A DNA stretch of 42,667 bases from Streptomyces sp. NBRC 110028 (GTDB taxonomy: Bacteria > Actinomycetota > Actinomycetes > Streptomycetales > Streptomycetaceae), in contig NZ_BBUZ01000054.1 in the NCBI RefSeq assembly GCF_001417735.1, forward strand, positions 1-42,667, read 5' to 3'. Positions 1 to 7,891 of this stretch are shown one piece after another. Numbering within the stretch: the stretch's first letter is position 1; the number at the start of each line of letters is the position of its first letter. Both the position numbers and the translations under genes were made by a program. The notes below the pieces were generated by a model. The model ran no database searches. It was not told where the DNA came from and worked only from the letters and a program-made list of their open reading frames with translations.

Positions 1-51
1 TCGTGGCGTCCGGGCCTTCGTGTGTCCGACTCCTCTGCTAAGACTTGATCT

Positions 52-2202
52 GTGAGCAGGGACGACGAGCGGCGCAAGGCCCCGGAGGGAGAGCCGCAGG
101 GGAGTGAGCAGCTCGCGCTCATCCGGGACAGCGTGCGCAAGGCCAAGGTGCCGCGGGCCAAGCCGCGGACGTGGCGGGGAGCCGCGCTGGCCAAGGAGCG
201 GCCGGTGGCCAAGGTGCTCGTGGACAAGGGCCCGGTGCACCTCGACAAGCTGTGGGACTACGCGGTCCCGGCCGAGATGGACGCCGAGGCCCGGCCCGGG
301 GTGCGGGTGCGGGTGCGGTTCGGGGCCGGGACCGGCAAGGTGCGCGAGGGGCGGCGCGAGGGCGGCGGGCTGCTGGACGGGTACATCGTCGAGCGGGTCG
401 CCGAATCCGACTACCGCGGTCCGCTGGCGGCCATCGCCCAGGTCGTCTCGCCCGAGCCGGTGCTCGGGCCGGGGCTGCTCGCGCTGTGCCGGGCCGTCGC
501 CGACCGGTACGCCGGATCGCTCGCCGACGTCCTCCAGCTGGCCATACCCAAGCGCAACGTCCGCGCCGAGTCCGAGGTGTCCCCGCCACCGCTGCCCCCG
601 CCCGGGCCGCCCGAGCCCGGCGCTTGGGCCCGCTACCCGGCCGGGCCCGGGTTCCTGGACGCGCTCGCGGGCAGCGGCACGCCCCGGGCCGTATGGACCG
701 CGCTGCCCGGACCGCACTGGCCGGACGAGTGGGCCGCCGCGGTCGCCGCCACCCTCGCCTCCGGGCGCGGTGCGCTCGTCGTCGTCCCCGACGGGCGCAC
801 CGCCGCCCGGGTCGACGCGGCGCTCACCCGGGCGCTCGGCGGCCCGGGGCGGCATGTGCTGCTCACCGCGGACCTCGGCCCCGAGGAGCGCTACCGGCGG
901 TGGCTGGCCGTCAGCCGCGGCTCGGTGCGGGCCGTGGTCGGCACCCGGGCGGCCATGTTCGCGCCGGTCCGCGACCTCGGCCTGGTGGGCATCTGGGACG
1001 ACGGCGACCAGAGCCACAGCGACGACCACGCCCCGCAGCCGCACGCCCGCGACGTCCTGCTGCTGCGCGCCGTGCACGAGAAGACGGGCTTCCTGCTGGG
1101 CGACCTCGGCCGCACCGTGGAAGCCGCCCAGCTGGTGGAGAACGGCTGGGCCCGGCCCCTGGAGGCCGGCCGCGAGCAGGTGCGGGCGGCGGCCCCGCTG
1201 ATCCGTACCGTGGACGAGGGCGAGGTGGCCCGGGACGCCGAGGCCCGCGCCGCCCGGCTGCCCACGCTCGCCTGGCAGACCGTGCGGGAGGCGCTGACCC
1301 GCGGCCCGGTGCTGGTGCAGGTGCCGCGCCGGGGATACGTACCCCGGCTGGCCTGTGAGCGCTGCCGGGAGCCCGCCCGCTGCCGGCACTGCTCGGGCCC
1401 CCTGGAGGCGCGCGACGCGGACCGGCTGGCCTGCGGCTGGTGCGGGCGGGCCGAGACCGCCTGGCACTGCGCCGAGTGCGGGGGCGTACGGCTGCGGGCG
1501 AGCGTCGTCGGCGCCCGGCGCACCGCGGAGGAGCTGGGCCGCGCCTTCCCCGCCGTCCCGGTCCGCACCTCGGGCCGGGACCACGTCCTGGACACCGTGC
1601 CTGACCGCCCGTCGCTCGTCGTCAGCACCCCGGGCGCCGAACCGGTCGCCGAGGGCGGTTACGCGGCCGCCCTGCTGCTCGACGGCTGGGCGCTGCTCGG
1701 CCGCCCCGACCTGCGCGCGGGCGAGGACGCGCTGCGCCGCTGGCTGGAAGCGGCCGCGCTGGTGCGGGGGCATGAGGACGGCGGCCTCGTCGTGGTGACC
1801 GCCGAACCGACGCAGCGGCCCGTCCAGGCGCTGGTGCGCTGGGACCCGGCCGGTTACGCGGCGCGCGAACTCGCCGAGCGGTCCCAGCTGGGCTTCCCGC
1901 CGGTCTCCCGGATGGCGGCGGTGGCCGGGCCGGGGGAGGCGGTGGCCGAGCTGATCGCCTCGGCGTCGCTGCCGGAGGGGACCGAGACCCTGGGGCCCGT
2001 CCCGCTGCCCCCCACCCCGCCGGGCCGCCCGCGCCGCCCCGGCGACCCGCCGCCCGGCGAGCAGTGGGAGCGCGCCCTGCTGCGGGTGCCCCCGGGCCAG
2101 GGCCGCGCCCTGGCCGCCGCCGTCAAGGAGGCCAAGGCCCTGCGGCTGGCCCGCGGCGACAAGGACCCGACGGTCCGCGTCGACCCCCTGGACATCGGCT
2201 GA
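52..2202 (+). CDS. priA: Primosomal protein N' (PriA), helicase-deficient actinobacterial form
   Basis: The 716-aa product is a PriA-family replication-restart protein that would help load the replisome at stalled forks. The N-terminal DNA-binding region contains VDKGPVHLDKLWDYAVP. A cysteine-rich zinc-binding block lies at about residues 435-480 (CERC, CRHC, CGWC, CAEC pairs), as in all PriA proteins. No Walker A (GxGKT) motif and no DEAH box are visible: the matching segments read SGRGALVVVPDGRT and IWDDGDQSH. Actinobacterial PriA proteins are known to lack recognisable helicase motifs, so ATPase activity is doubtful. The start is GTG; there is no Shine-Dalgarno sequence, and a TAAGAC-like -10 lies 7 nt upstream, so a leaderless transcript is possible. 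Low-complexity proline-rich stretches occur near residues 183-195 and 650-670. Confidence 0.93.
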   Translation: MSRDDERRKAPEGEPQGSEQLALIRDSVRKAKVPRAKPRTWRGAALAKERPVAKVLVDKGPVHLDKLWDYAVPAEMDAEARPGVRVRVRFGAGTGKVREGRREGGGLLDGYIVERVAESDYRGPLAAIAQVVSPEPVLGPGLLALCRAVADRYAGSLADVLQLAIPKRNVRAESEVSPPPLPPPGPPEPGAWARYPAGPGFLDALAGSGTPRAVWTALPGPHWPDEWAAAVAATLASGRGALVVVPDGRTAARVDAALTRALGGPGRHVLLTADLGPEERYRRWLAVSRGSVRAVVGTRAAMFAPVRDLGLVGIWDDGDQSHSDDHAPQPHARDVLLLRAVHEKTGFLLGDLGRTVEAAQLVENGWARPLEAGREQVRAAAPLIRTVDEGEVARDAEARAARLPTLAWQTVREALTRGPVLVQVPRRGYVPRLACERCREPARCRHCSGPLEARDADRLACGWCGRAETAWHCAECGGVRLRASVVGARRTAEELGRAFPAVPVRTSGRDHVLDTVPDRPSLVVSTPGAEPVAEGGYAAALLLDGWALLGRPDLRAGEDALRRWLEAAALVRGHEDGGLVVVTAEPTQRPVQALVRWDPAGYAARELAERSQLGFPPVSRMAAVAGPGEAVAELIASASLPEGTETLGPVPLPPTPPGRPRRPGDPPPGEQWERALLRVPPGQGRALAAAVKEAKALRLARGDKDPTVRVDPLDIG

Positions 2203-2354
2203 CGGGCGAGTGAGGCGAAGGGGCGCGCCGGTGTCGAAAGGGAGAGCGCGCGCAGGGAGCGAGGGCTCGTATCGATATGCGGCTCCGCCGCGCGAGCGAC
2301 CGGGCACGGTCGACCGTCGACGTCGGCCGAGGCGCCCCGGAGGCGAGCCGAGCC

Positions 2355-2375
2355 AAAAAAAGAGGGGCTTCCCTC
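2355..2375 (-). terminator. Rho-independent terminator of the HTH gene
   Basis: Read on the minus strand, GAGGG-AAGC-CCCTC forms a perfect 5-bp stem with a 4-nt loop followed by seven T. The stem begins inside the stop codon of the minus-strand HTH gene. A canonical U-tract terminator is uncommon in this very GC-rich genome. Confidence 0.75.
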
Positions 2376-2895
2376 AGCCGTTGCGGGGGCCGGGGAAGGC
2401 GGTGGGGCGGGGGTCCTCACGCAGCGGCGGGGCGGACTGCGGCGGGACGGAGCGGGCGGCCGGTACGGACGGGACCGGCGGCACCGCGGCGGGCTCGGGG
2501 CTGTGCGCCGCCGGGGGCTCGCCGCCCTCCGGGGTGCTCGCCGCGGCGGCGCGGCGCGAGCCGTAGCGGCGGTGCACCGCCTGCTTGGTGACGCCGAGCG
2601 CGGAGCCCACCGCGTCCCACGAGAAGCCGAGCGAGCGGTCGAAGTCGACCGCGGCGGTGACCAGGGTCTCGACGCTGTCCCGCAGTTCCTGGGCGAGCCG
2701 CACGGTGGGCGCCGGGGCGCGGCCGTAGACGACGAAGCCCGCGGACGGTCCGGTGCGCCGCGGCCGGTAGACGTTGCCGAGCTGGGCGGTGAGGGTGCGC
2801 AGCGCGTCCACCTGTCGGCGGACCCGCTCGATGTCCCGGACCAGGAGGTGCAGGCTGGCCCGTGCCTGGGCGTCGTGAGTTGCGTGGTCGGCCAT
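2374..2895 (-). CDS. Small helix-turn-helix protein of unknown target
   Basis: The 173-aa product is a small putative DNA-binding protein encoded between priA and fmt on the opposite strand. An N-terminal helical region (residues about 10-40, rich in R, L and V) is followed by a helix-turn-helix-like segment near residues 95-115 (SWDAVGSALGVTKQAVHRRY). The last 55 or so residues are Pro/Ala/Ser-rich and probably disordered. The ATG at 2895 is chosen because GAGAGG lies 7 nt upstream; the open frame extends further 5' but without a plausible ribosome site. Two inverted repeats sit just upstream, so autoregulation is possible. The family is recognisable as an actinobacterial HTH protein, but I know of no assigned function. 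Confidence 0.75.
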   Translation of the reverse strand: MADHATHDAQARASLHLLVRDIERVRRQVDALRTLTAQLGNVYRPRRTGPSAGFVVYGRAPAPTVRLAQELRDSVETLVTAAVDFDRSLGFSWDAVGSALGVTKQAVHRRYGSRRAAAASTPEGGEPPAAHSPEPAAVPPVPSVPAARSVPPQSAPPLREDPRPTAFPGPRNG

Positions 2896-2942
2896 GAACA
2901 AGCCTCTCGAACCGGCGGTGAAGGGGGTGGGCGGAACGGGGA

Positions 2943-2985
2943 CCGGGCCGCGGTCGCGGCCCGGCGAGGTCAATCTCTCTTGACC
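2943..2985. promoter_or_regulatory. Two adjacent dyads upstream of the HTH gene
   Basis: A perfect 10-bp inverted repeat with a 2-nt centre (CCGGGCCGCG-gt-CGCGGCCCGG, 2943-2964) is followed 3 bp later by GGTCAA-N6-TTGACC (2968-2985). Both lie 48-90 bp upstream of the minus-strand HTH start and in the fmt-proximal intergenic region. They could be operators or leader hairpins; I infer no specific regulator. Confidence 0.4.
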
Positions 2986-3130
2986 AACGCGGCACCCCGC
3001 CCGTCGGTCACGGTCCGGGGCGTGCGGGCGTCGGCCCGTACGCCCCCCGGGGCCGCCGGACCATAGACTGAGGCGGCGTTTCCGCCGTTCTCCGCCCTGT
3101 ACGCCTTGAATGAGAGGTAGTTCGCCACCC

Positions 3131-4063
3131 ATGAGGCTCGTCTTCGCCGGTACCCCCGAGGTCGCCCTGCCCGCGCTGGACGCGCTGATCGCGTCCGACC
3201 GGCATGAGGTGGTGGCCGTCGTGACCCGACCCGACGCGCCCGCCGGGCGCGGCCGCCGGCTGGTGGCCGGCCCGGTCGCGGAGCGGGCCGAGGAGGCGGG
3301 CATCGAGGTGCTGAAGCCGGCCAAGCCGCGGGACGCCGACTTCCTCGCCCGGCTCACCGAGATCGCCCCGGACTGCTGCCCGGTGGTGGCCTACGGCGCG
3401 CTGCTGCCCAAGGCGGCGTTGGAGATCCCGGCGCACGGCTGGGTCAATCTGCACTTCTCGCTGCTGCCCGCGTGGCGCGGTGCGGCCCCGGTGCAGCACG
3501 CGGTGCTGGCGGGCGACGAGGTGACCGGGGCGTCGACGTTCCAGATCGAGGAGGGGCTGGACTCCGGGCCGGTGTACGGGGTGGTGACCGAGGACGTACG
3601 GCCCACCGACACCAGCGGCGATCTGCTGACCCGGCTGGCCTTCGCCGGGGCCGGGCTGCTGGTGGCGACGATGGACGGCATCGAGGACGGTTCGCTGCGG
3701 GCGGTGCCGCAGTCCGCCGAGGGCGTCTCGCTCGCCCCGAAGATCAATGTCGAGGACGCGGAGATCGACTGGTCGGCGCCCGCCCTGCGGGTCGACCGGC
3801 TGGTGCGGGCGTGCGCCCCGGCGCCGGGCGCGTGGACGACGTTCCGCGGGGAGCGGCTGAAGGTGGTCTCGGCGGCGCCGGTGGCGGACCGTACGGACCT
3901 GGCCCCCGGCGCGCTCGCCGCGACCAAGAAGGCGGTCTACGTGGGCACGGGCAGCCATGCCGTGGAGCTGAACTGGGTCCGGCCGCAGGGCAAGAAGCCG
4001 ATGCGCGCGGCGGACTGGGCCCGTGGGGTGCGGATCGCCGAGGGCGAGCGGCTCGGCGGCTGA
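3131..4063 (+). CDS. fmt: Methionyl-tRNA formyltransferase
   Basis: The 310-aa enzyme transfers the formyl group of 10-formyl-THF to Met-tRNA(fMet) for translation initiation. The N-terminal Rossmann-type domain begins MRLVFAGTPEVALPALDAL. The catalytic residues occupy the E. coli positions exactly: N106, H108 and D144, around the signature SLLPAWRGAAPVQ (110-122) and EEGLDSGPVYG. The C-terminal domain resembles an OB fold and holds the conserved INVEDAEIDW segment. The ATG at 3131 is preferred over the in-frame ATG at 3110 because the ribosome site GAGAGG overlaps the latter and the protein begins at the conserved MRLVFAGTP. The family length fits. The neighbourhood priA-fmt-rsmB is a common bacterial grouping, although deformylase (def) is absent here. 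Confidence 0.96.
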   Translation: MRLVFAGTPEVALPALDALIASDRHEVVAVVTRPDAPAGRGRRLVAGPVAERAEEAGIEVLKPAKPRDADFLARLTEIAPDCCPVVAYGALLPKAALEIPAHGWVNLHFSLLPAWRGAAPVQHAVLAGDEVTGASTFQIEEGLDSGPVYGVVTEDVRPTDTSGDLLTRLAFAGAGLLVATMDGIEDGSLRAVPQSAEGVSLAPKINVEDAEIDWSAPALRVDRLVRACAPAPGAWTTFRGERLKVVSAAPVADRTDLAPGALAATKKAVYVGTGSHAVELNWVRPQGKKPMRAADWARGVRIAEGERLGG

Positions 4064-4093
4064 CACGACACAGCGCGCGGGGGCGGCCGGTCG

Positions 4094-4124
4094 TTGACTT
4101 GCACCTTGGTTCAAGTCCTACCGT
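4094..4124 (+). promoter_or_regulatory. MerR-type promoter with long spacer and dyad
   Basis: A -35 box TTGACT (4094-4099) and a -10 box TACCGT (4119-4124) are separated by 19 bp instead of the usual 17. The spacer is filled by a near-perfect dyad at 4096-4117: GACTTGCACC, central TT, GGTTCAAGTC (one mismatch per arm of 10). A long spacer filled by a dyad is the hallmark of promoters activated by MerR-family regulators. It lies 77 bp upstream of the ABC exporter start. No MerR gene is encoded in this window. Confidence 0.7.
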
Positions 4125-4200
4125 CCTTGACACGTGCCGCCGGTCCGGACCCACCGGCGTAATCACCGTGGCGGCACCCCGAACCCTTCGGAGGTGCGCG

Positions 4201-6129
4201 ATGAGCATGGAAGTCACCGCGTGGCATTCCCTGTACCAGGCCACACACGCCAACGACGACCGGCGGCCCTTCTCCCGGGCGACCCTGCGCCGCATCGGGG
4301 CCTTCGCCCGCCCGCATCGCCGCCCGCTGCTGCTGTTCATCGCCCTGAGCACGGTGGTGGCGGTGACGGCCGTCGCCACCCCGCTGCTCGCGGGCCGGGT
4401 GGTGAACGCGATCGACCGCCACGCACACCAGTCCACGGTGCTCGGACTGGCCGGGCTGATCGCCGCGATCGCCGTGGCCGAGGCGGCGCTCGGGCTGCTG
4501 ACCCGGCGGCTGTCCGCGAACATCGGGGAGGGGCTGATCCTCGATCTGCGCACCGCCGTCTTCGACCATGTGCAGCGGATGCCGGTCGCCTTCTTCACCC
4601 GCACCCGCACCGGTGCGCTGGTCAGCCGGCTGAACAACGATGTGATCGGCGCGCAGCGGGCGTTCAGCGACACCCTCTCGGGGGTGGTGAGCAACGCGGT
4701 GACGCTGCTGCTCACCTTCGTCGTGATGGTCGGCATCTCCTGGCGGATCACGCTGCTCGCGCTGGTGATCCTGCCGGTCTTCCTGCTGCCCGCCCGCCGG
4801 GTCGGCCGTCGGCTCGCCGGTCTGCGGCGCGAGGCGGCGGCGCACAACGCCGCGATGGGCACCCGGATGACCGAGCGGTTCTCCGCGCCCGGCGCGACGC
4901 TGGTGAAGCTCTTCGGCCGCCCGGCCGAGGAGTCCGCCGAATTCGCCGCGCGGGCCCGCCGGGTGCGGGACATCGGCGTCCGCACGGCGATGGTCCAGGT
5001 CTCGTTCGTCACCGCGCTGACCCTCGTCTCCGCCCTGGCCCTCGCCCTCGTCTACGGCCTCGGCGGCTACTACGCGCTGCGCGGCAGCCTCGACCCCGGC
5101 GCCGTCGTCTCCCTCGCGCTGCTGCTCACCCGGCTCTACGCCCCGCTGACCGCGCTGGCCGGGGCGCGGGTGGAGGTGATGAGCGCGCTCGTCAGCTTCG
5201 AGCGGGTCTTCGAGGTGCTGGACCTGAAGCCGCTGATCACCGAGAAGCCGGACGCCCGGCGGGTCCCCGACGGGCCGGTGTCGGTGGAGTTCGACCACGT
5301 CGACTTCGGCTACCCGTCCGCCGACAAGGTGTCGCTGGCCTCCCTGGAGGAGGTCGCCCAGCTGGACACCCGCGGCGGCGTCCAGGTGCTGCACCAGGTG
5401 TCCTTCCGCGCCGAACCCGGCCAGATGGTCGCGCTGGTGGGCTCCTCCGGCGCGGGCAAGTCGACCATCGCGCAGCTGCTGCCGCGCCTGTACGACACCG
5501 ACGCGGGCGCGGTCCGGATGTCCGGCGTGGACGTCCGCGACCTGACCGCCGCCTCGCTGCGCGAAACCCTCGGCATGGTCACCCAGGACGGCCACCTCTT
5601 CCACGACACCATCCGCGCCAACCTGCTGCTGGCCCGCCCGGGGGCGACCGAGGACGAGCTGTGGGAGGTGCTGCGCCGGGCCCGTCTTGACGGGCTGATC
5701 GCGTCGCTCGCGGACGGTCTCGACACCGTCGTCGGTGAACGCGGCTACCGCCTCTCCGGGGGTGAGCGCCAGCGGCTGACCATCGCCCGGCTGCTGCTGG
5801 CCCGGCCCCGGGTGGTGATCCTCGACGAGGCCACCGCCCATCTGGACTCCACCTCCGAGGCCGCCGTGCAGGAGGCGCTGGCCGAGGCGCTGGACGGGCG
5901 GACCGCGGTGGTGATCGCCCACCGGCTGTCCACGGTGCGGGCGGCCGACCTCATCCTCGTCGTGGAGGACGGCCGGATCGTGGAGCGCGGCACCCACCAC
6001 GCGCTGCTCGCCGCCGAGGGGCGCTACGCGGAGCTGTACCGCACCCAGTTCGAAACCCAGGAGCCCGGGGACCCCGACGAGCCCGACGAGCCCGGGGAGC
6101 CCAGGGAGACGGCGGGGGTGCTCGGCTGA
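4201..6129 (+). CDS. ABC exporter half-transporter (membrane domain fused to ATPase)
   Basis: The 642-aa protein is a type I ABC exporter with one membrane domain and one ATPase domain, presumably working as a dimer. About six membrane segments lie within residues 40-335. The ATPase domain shows an A-loop tyrosine near 371, Walker A GSSGAGKST (414-422), Q-loop VTQDG (about 460), signature LSGGE (518-522), Walker B RVVILDE and the H-loop IAHR (H574). About 20 extra residues (374-394, containing SLEEVAQLDT) lie between the A-loop and Walker A. The acidic Pro-rich tail (PGDPDEPDEPGEP) is low complexity. The ATG is preceded by GGAGGT at good spacing; the open frame extends upstream only as out-of-frame fmt overlap. 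Substrate unknown. The MerR-type promoter upstream suggests drug, metal or redox-stress induction. Confidence 0.92.
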   Translation: MSMEVTAWHSLYQATHANDDRRPFSRATLRRIGAFARPHRRPLLLFIALSTVVAVTAVATPLLAGRVVNAIDRHAHQSTVLGLAGLIAAIAVAEAALGLLTRRLSANIGEGLILDLRTAVFDHVQRMPVAFFTRTRTGALVSRLNNDVIGAQRAFSDTLSGVVSNAVTLLLTFVVMVGISWRITLLALVILPVFLLPARRVGRRLAGLRREAAAHNAAMGTRMTERFSAPGATLVKLFGRPAEESAEFAARARRVRDIGVRTAMVQVSFVTALTLVSALALALVYGLGGYYALRGSLDPGAVVSLALLLTRLYAPLTALAGARVEVMSALVSFERVFEVLDLKPLITEKPDARRVPDGPVSVEFDHVDFGYPSADKVSLASLEEVAQLDTRGGVQVLHQVSFRAEPGQMVALVGSSGAGKSTIAQLLPRLYDTDAGAVRMSGVDVRDLTAASLRETLGMVTQDGHLFHDTIRANLLLARPGATEDELWEVLRRARLDGLIASLADGLDTVVGERGYRLSGGERQRLTIARLLLARPRVVILDEATAHLDSTSEAAVQEALAEALDGRTAVVIAHRLSTVRAADLILVVEDGRIVERGTHHALLAAEGRYAELYRTQFETQEPGDPDEPDEPGEPRETAGVLG

Positions 6130-6181
6130 GCCGCGTAGGCTGGGGGGCTGATCACCCCATACCTTCCGGAGCACATGTCCC

Positions 6182-7630
6182 GTGAGCCCCCAGTCCGGCC
6201 CTCCCCGTCGCAGCCGCCCCGGCAAGCCCTACCGCCGACCGAAGAAGGACCCCGTACGGATCCTCGCCTTCGAGGCGCTGCGGGCCGTCGACGAACGGGA
6301 CGCGTACGCCAACCTCGTCCTCCCGCCCCTGCTCCGCAAGGCGCGGGAGGACGGCGGATTCGACGCCCGGGACGCGGCGCTCGCCACCGAACTGGTCTAC
6401 GGCACCCTGCGTCACCAGGGCACCTACGACGCGATCATCGCCGAATGCGTGGACCGCCCGCTGCGCGAGGTGGACCCGCCCGTCCTCGACGTGCTGACCC
6501 TCGGTGCCCACCAGCTGCTGGGCACCCGCATCCCCACCCACGCCGCCGTCTCCGCGAGCGTCGAACTGGCCCGGGTGGTGCTCGGCGACGGGCGCGCCAA
6601 GTTCGTCAACGCCGTGCTGCGCAAGATCGCCGCCGCCGATCTCGACGCCTGGCTGGAACGGGTCGCCCCGCCGTACGACGAGGACCCCGAGGACCATCTC
6701 GGCGTCGTCCACGCGCATCCGCGCTGGATCGTCTCGGCGCTGTGGGACGCGCTCGGCGGCGGCCGGGCCGGGATCGAGGACCTGCTGGAGGCCGACAACG
6801 AACGGCCCGAGGTCACCCTCGTCGCCCGCCCCGGCCGGTCCGACCCGGGCGAACTGGTCGCCGCGGCCGGCGAGGAGTCCGCGCTGCCGGGCCGCTGGTC
6901 CCCGTACGCCGTGCGGCTCACCGAGGGCGGCGAACCCGGCGCGCTGGACGCGGTCCGGGAGGGGCGCGCCGGGGTGCAGGACGAGGGCAGCCAGCTCGTC
7001 GCCCTCGCGCTCGCGAACGCCCCGCTGGACGGCCCCGACCGGCGCTGGCTGGACGGCTGTGCGGGCCCCGGCGGCAAGGCCGCGCTGCTCGGCGCGCTCG
7101 CCGCGGAGCGCGGCGCGGCCCTGCTGGCCGCCGAGAAGCAGCCGCACCGGGCCCGGCTGGTGGAGCGCGCCCTCGCCGGGAACCCCGGCCCGTACCAGGT
7201 GATCGCCGCCGACGGGACCCGCCCGCCGTGGCGGCCGGAGAGCTTCGACCGGGTGCTGGTCGACGTGCCGTGCACCGGCCTCGGCGCGCTGCGCCGCCGC
7301 CCCGAGGCGCGCTGGCGCCGCCGCCCCGAGGATCTGGCCGGGTTCGCCCCGCTCCAGCGCGGCCTGCTGCGCGAGGCGCTGACCGCGTCACGCGTCGGCG
7401 GTGTCGTCGGCTACGCGACCTGCTCCCCGCACCCGGCCGAGACCCGCGCCGTGGTCGAGGACGTGCTGGGGGAGGCGCGCAAGGGCCAGGGGGTGACGGC
7501 CGAGTGGATCGACGCCCGCCCCCTGATGCCGGACGTCCCCGCGCTCGGCGAGGGCCCCGACGTCCAGCTGTGGCCGCATCTGCACGGCACCGACGCCATG
7601 TACCTGGCCCTGCTGCGTCGCACCGGGTGA
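6182..7630 (+). CDS. rsmB: 16S rRNA (cytosine-5) methyltransferase RsmB (Sun)
   Basis: The 482-aa protein methylates C967 (E. coli numbering) of 16S rRNA. Residues about 22-165 form the NusB-like all-helical RNA-binding domain (RILAFEALRAVDERDAYAN, ATELVYGTLRHQG). The C-terminal SAM-dependent m5C methyltransferase domain shows the SAM-binding loop DGCAGPGGK (291-299), motif IV DVPCTGLG with C363, and motif VI YATCSPHPAE with C414. These are the two cysteines of the RCMT mechanism. The GTG start has a GGAG about 11 nt upstream; an ATG 7 nt earlier is in another frame. It lies 52 bp downstream of the ABC exporter and ends in a strong double hairpin shared with the convergent acdS operon. Confidence 0.95.
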   Translation: MSPQSGPPRRSRPGKPYRRPKKDPVRILAFEALRAVDERDAYANLVLPPLLRKAREDGGFDARDAALATELVYGTLRHQGTYDAIIAECVDRPLREVDPPVLDVLTLGAHQLLGTRIPTHAAVSASVELARVVLGDGRAKFVNAVLRKIAAADLDAWLERVAPPYDEDPEDHLGVVHAHPRWIVSALWDALGGGRAGIEDLLEADNERPEVTLVARPGRSDPGELVAAAGEESALPGRWSPYAVRLTEGGEPGALDAVREGRAGVQDEGSQLVALALANAPLDGPDRRWLDGCAGPGGKAALLGALAAERGAALLAAEKQPHRARLVERALAGNPGPYQVIAADGTRPPWRPESFDRVLVDVPCTGLGALRRRPEARWRRRPEDLAGFAPLQRGLLREALTASRVGGVVGYATCSPHPAETRAVVEDVLGEARKGQGVTAEWIDARPLMPDVPALGEGPDVQLWPHLHGTDAMYLALLRRTG

Positions 7631-7668
7631 CGGGAGGCCAGGCCGTCAGCAGCGCTCTGTGGGCCGAC

Positions 7669-7717
7669 CTCGGCCGCCGGCCTGGGGCAGTCGCCCCGGT
7701 GTGCGCCGGCGGCCGAG
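7669..7717. terminator. Nested hairpin between convergent rsmB and acdS operons
   Basis: Outer arms CTCGGCCGCCGGC (7669-7681) and GCCGGCGGCCGAG (7705-7717) are perfect 13-bp complements. They enclose an inner hairpin GGGGC-AGTC-GCCCC (7684-7697). It has no T tract, like many Streptomyces terminators, and would work in both directions between rsmB and acdS. The remaining 170 bp to the acdS stop show no gene. Confidence 0.6.
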
Positions 7718-7891
7718 CCGATCAGGCAGGTGTCACCCGGTGGGGCGATACGAATCTCCGAGCACGCGGTTCCCGGTGGAGCACGCGGGGAACAGAAGGT
7801 GGCCTGGTAGTCGGCGGGCAGGACCTCTTCTTTGAGCATCCCCAAGGGTGGGCGGCCGGGGCGCGGGGTGCCCGCCCCGGCGCCGCCGGTT

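Noticed and set aside
3472..4200. N-terminal extension of the ABC exporter frame back into fmt
   Set aside because: The extension overlaps fmt out of frame, is Arg/Gly-rich without similarity to any exporter, and a good ribosome site precedes the ATG at 4201.
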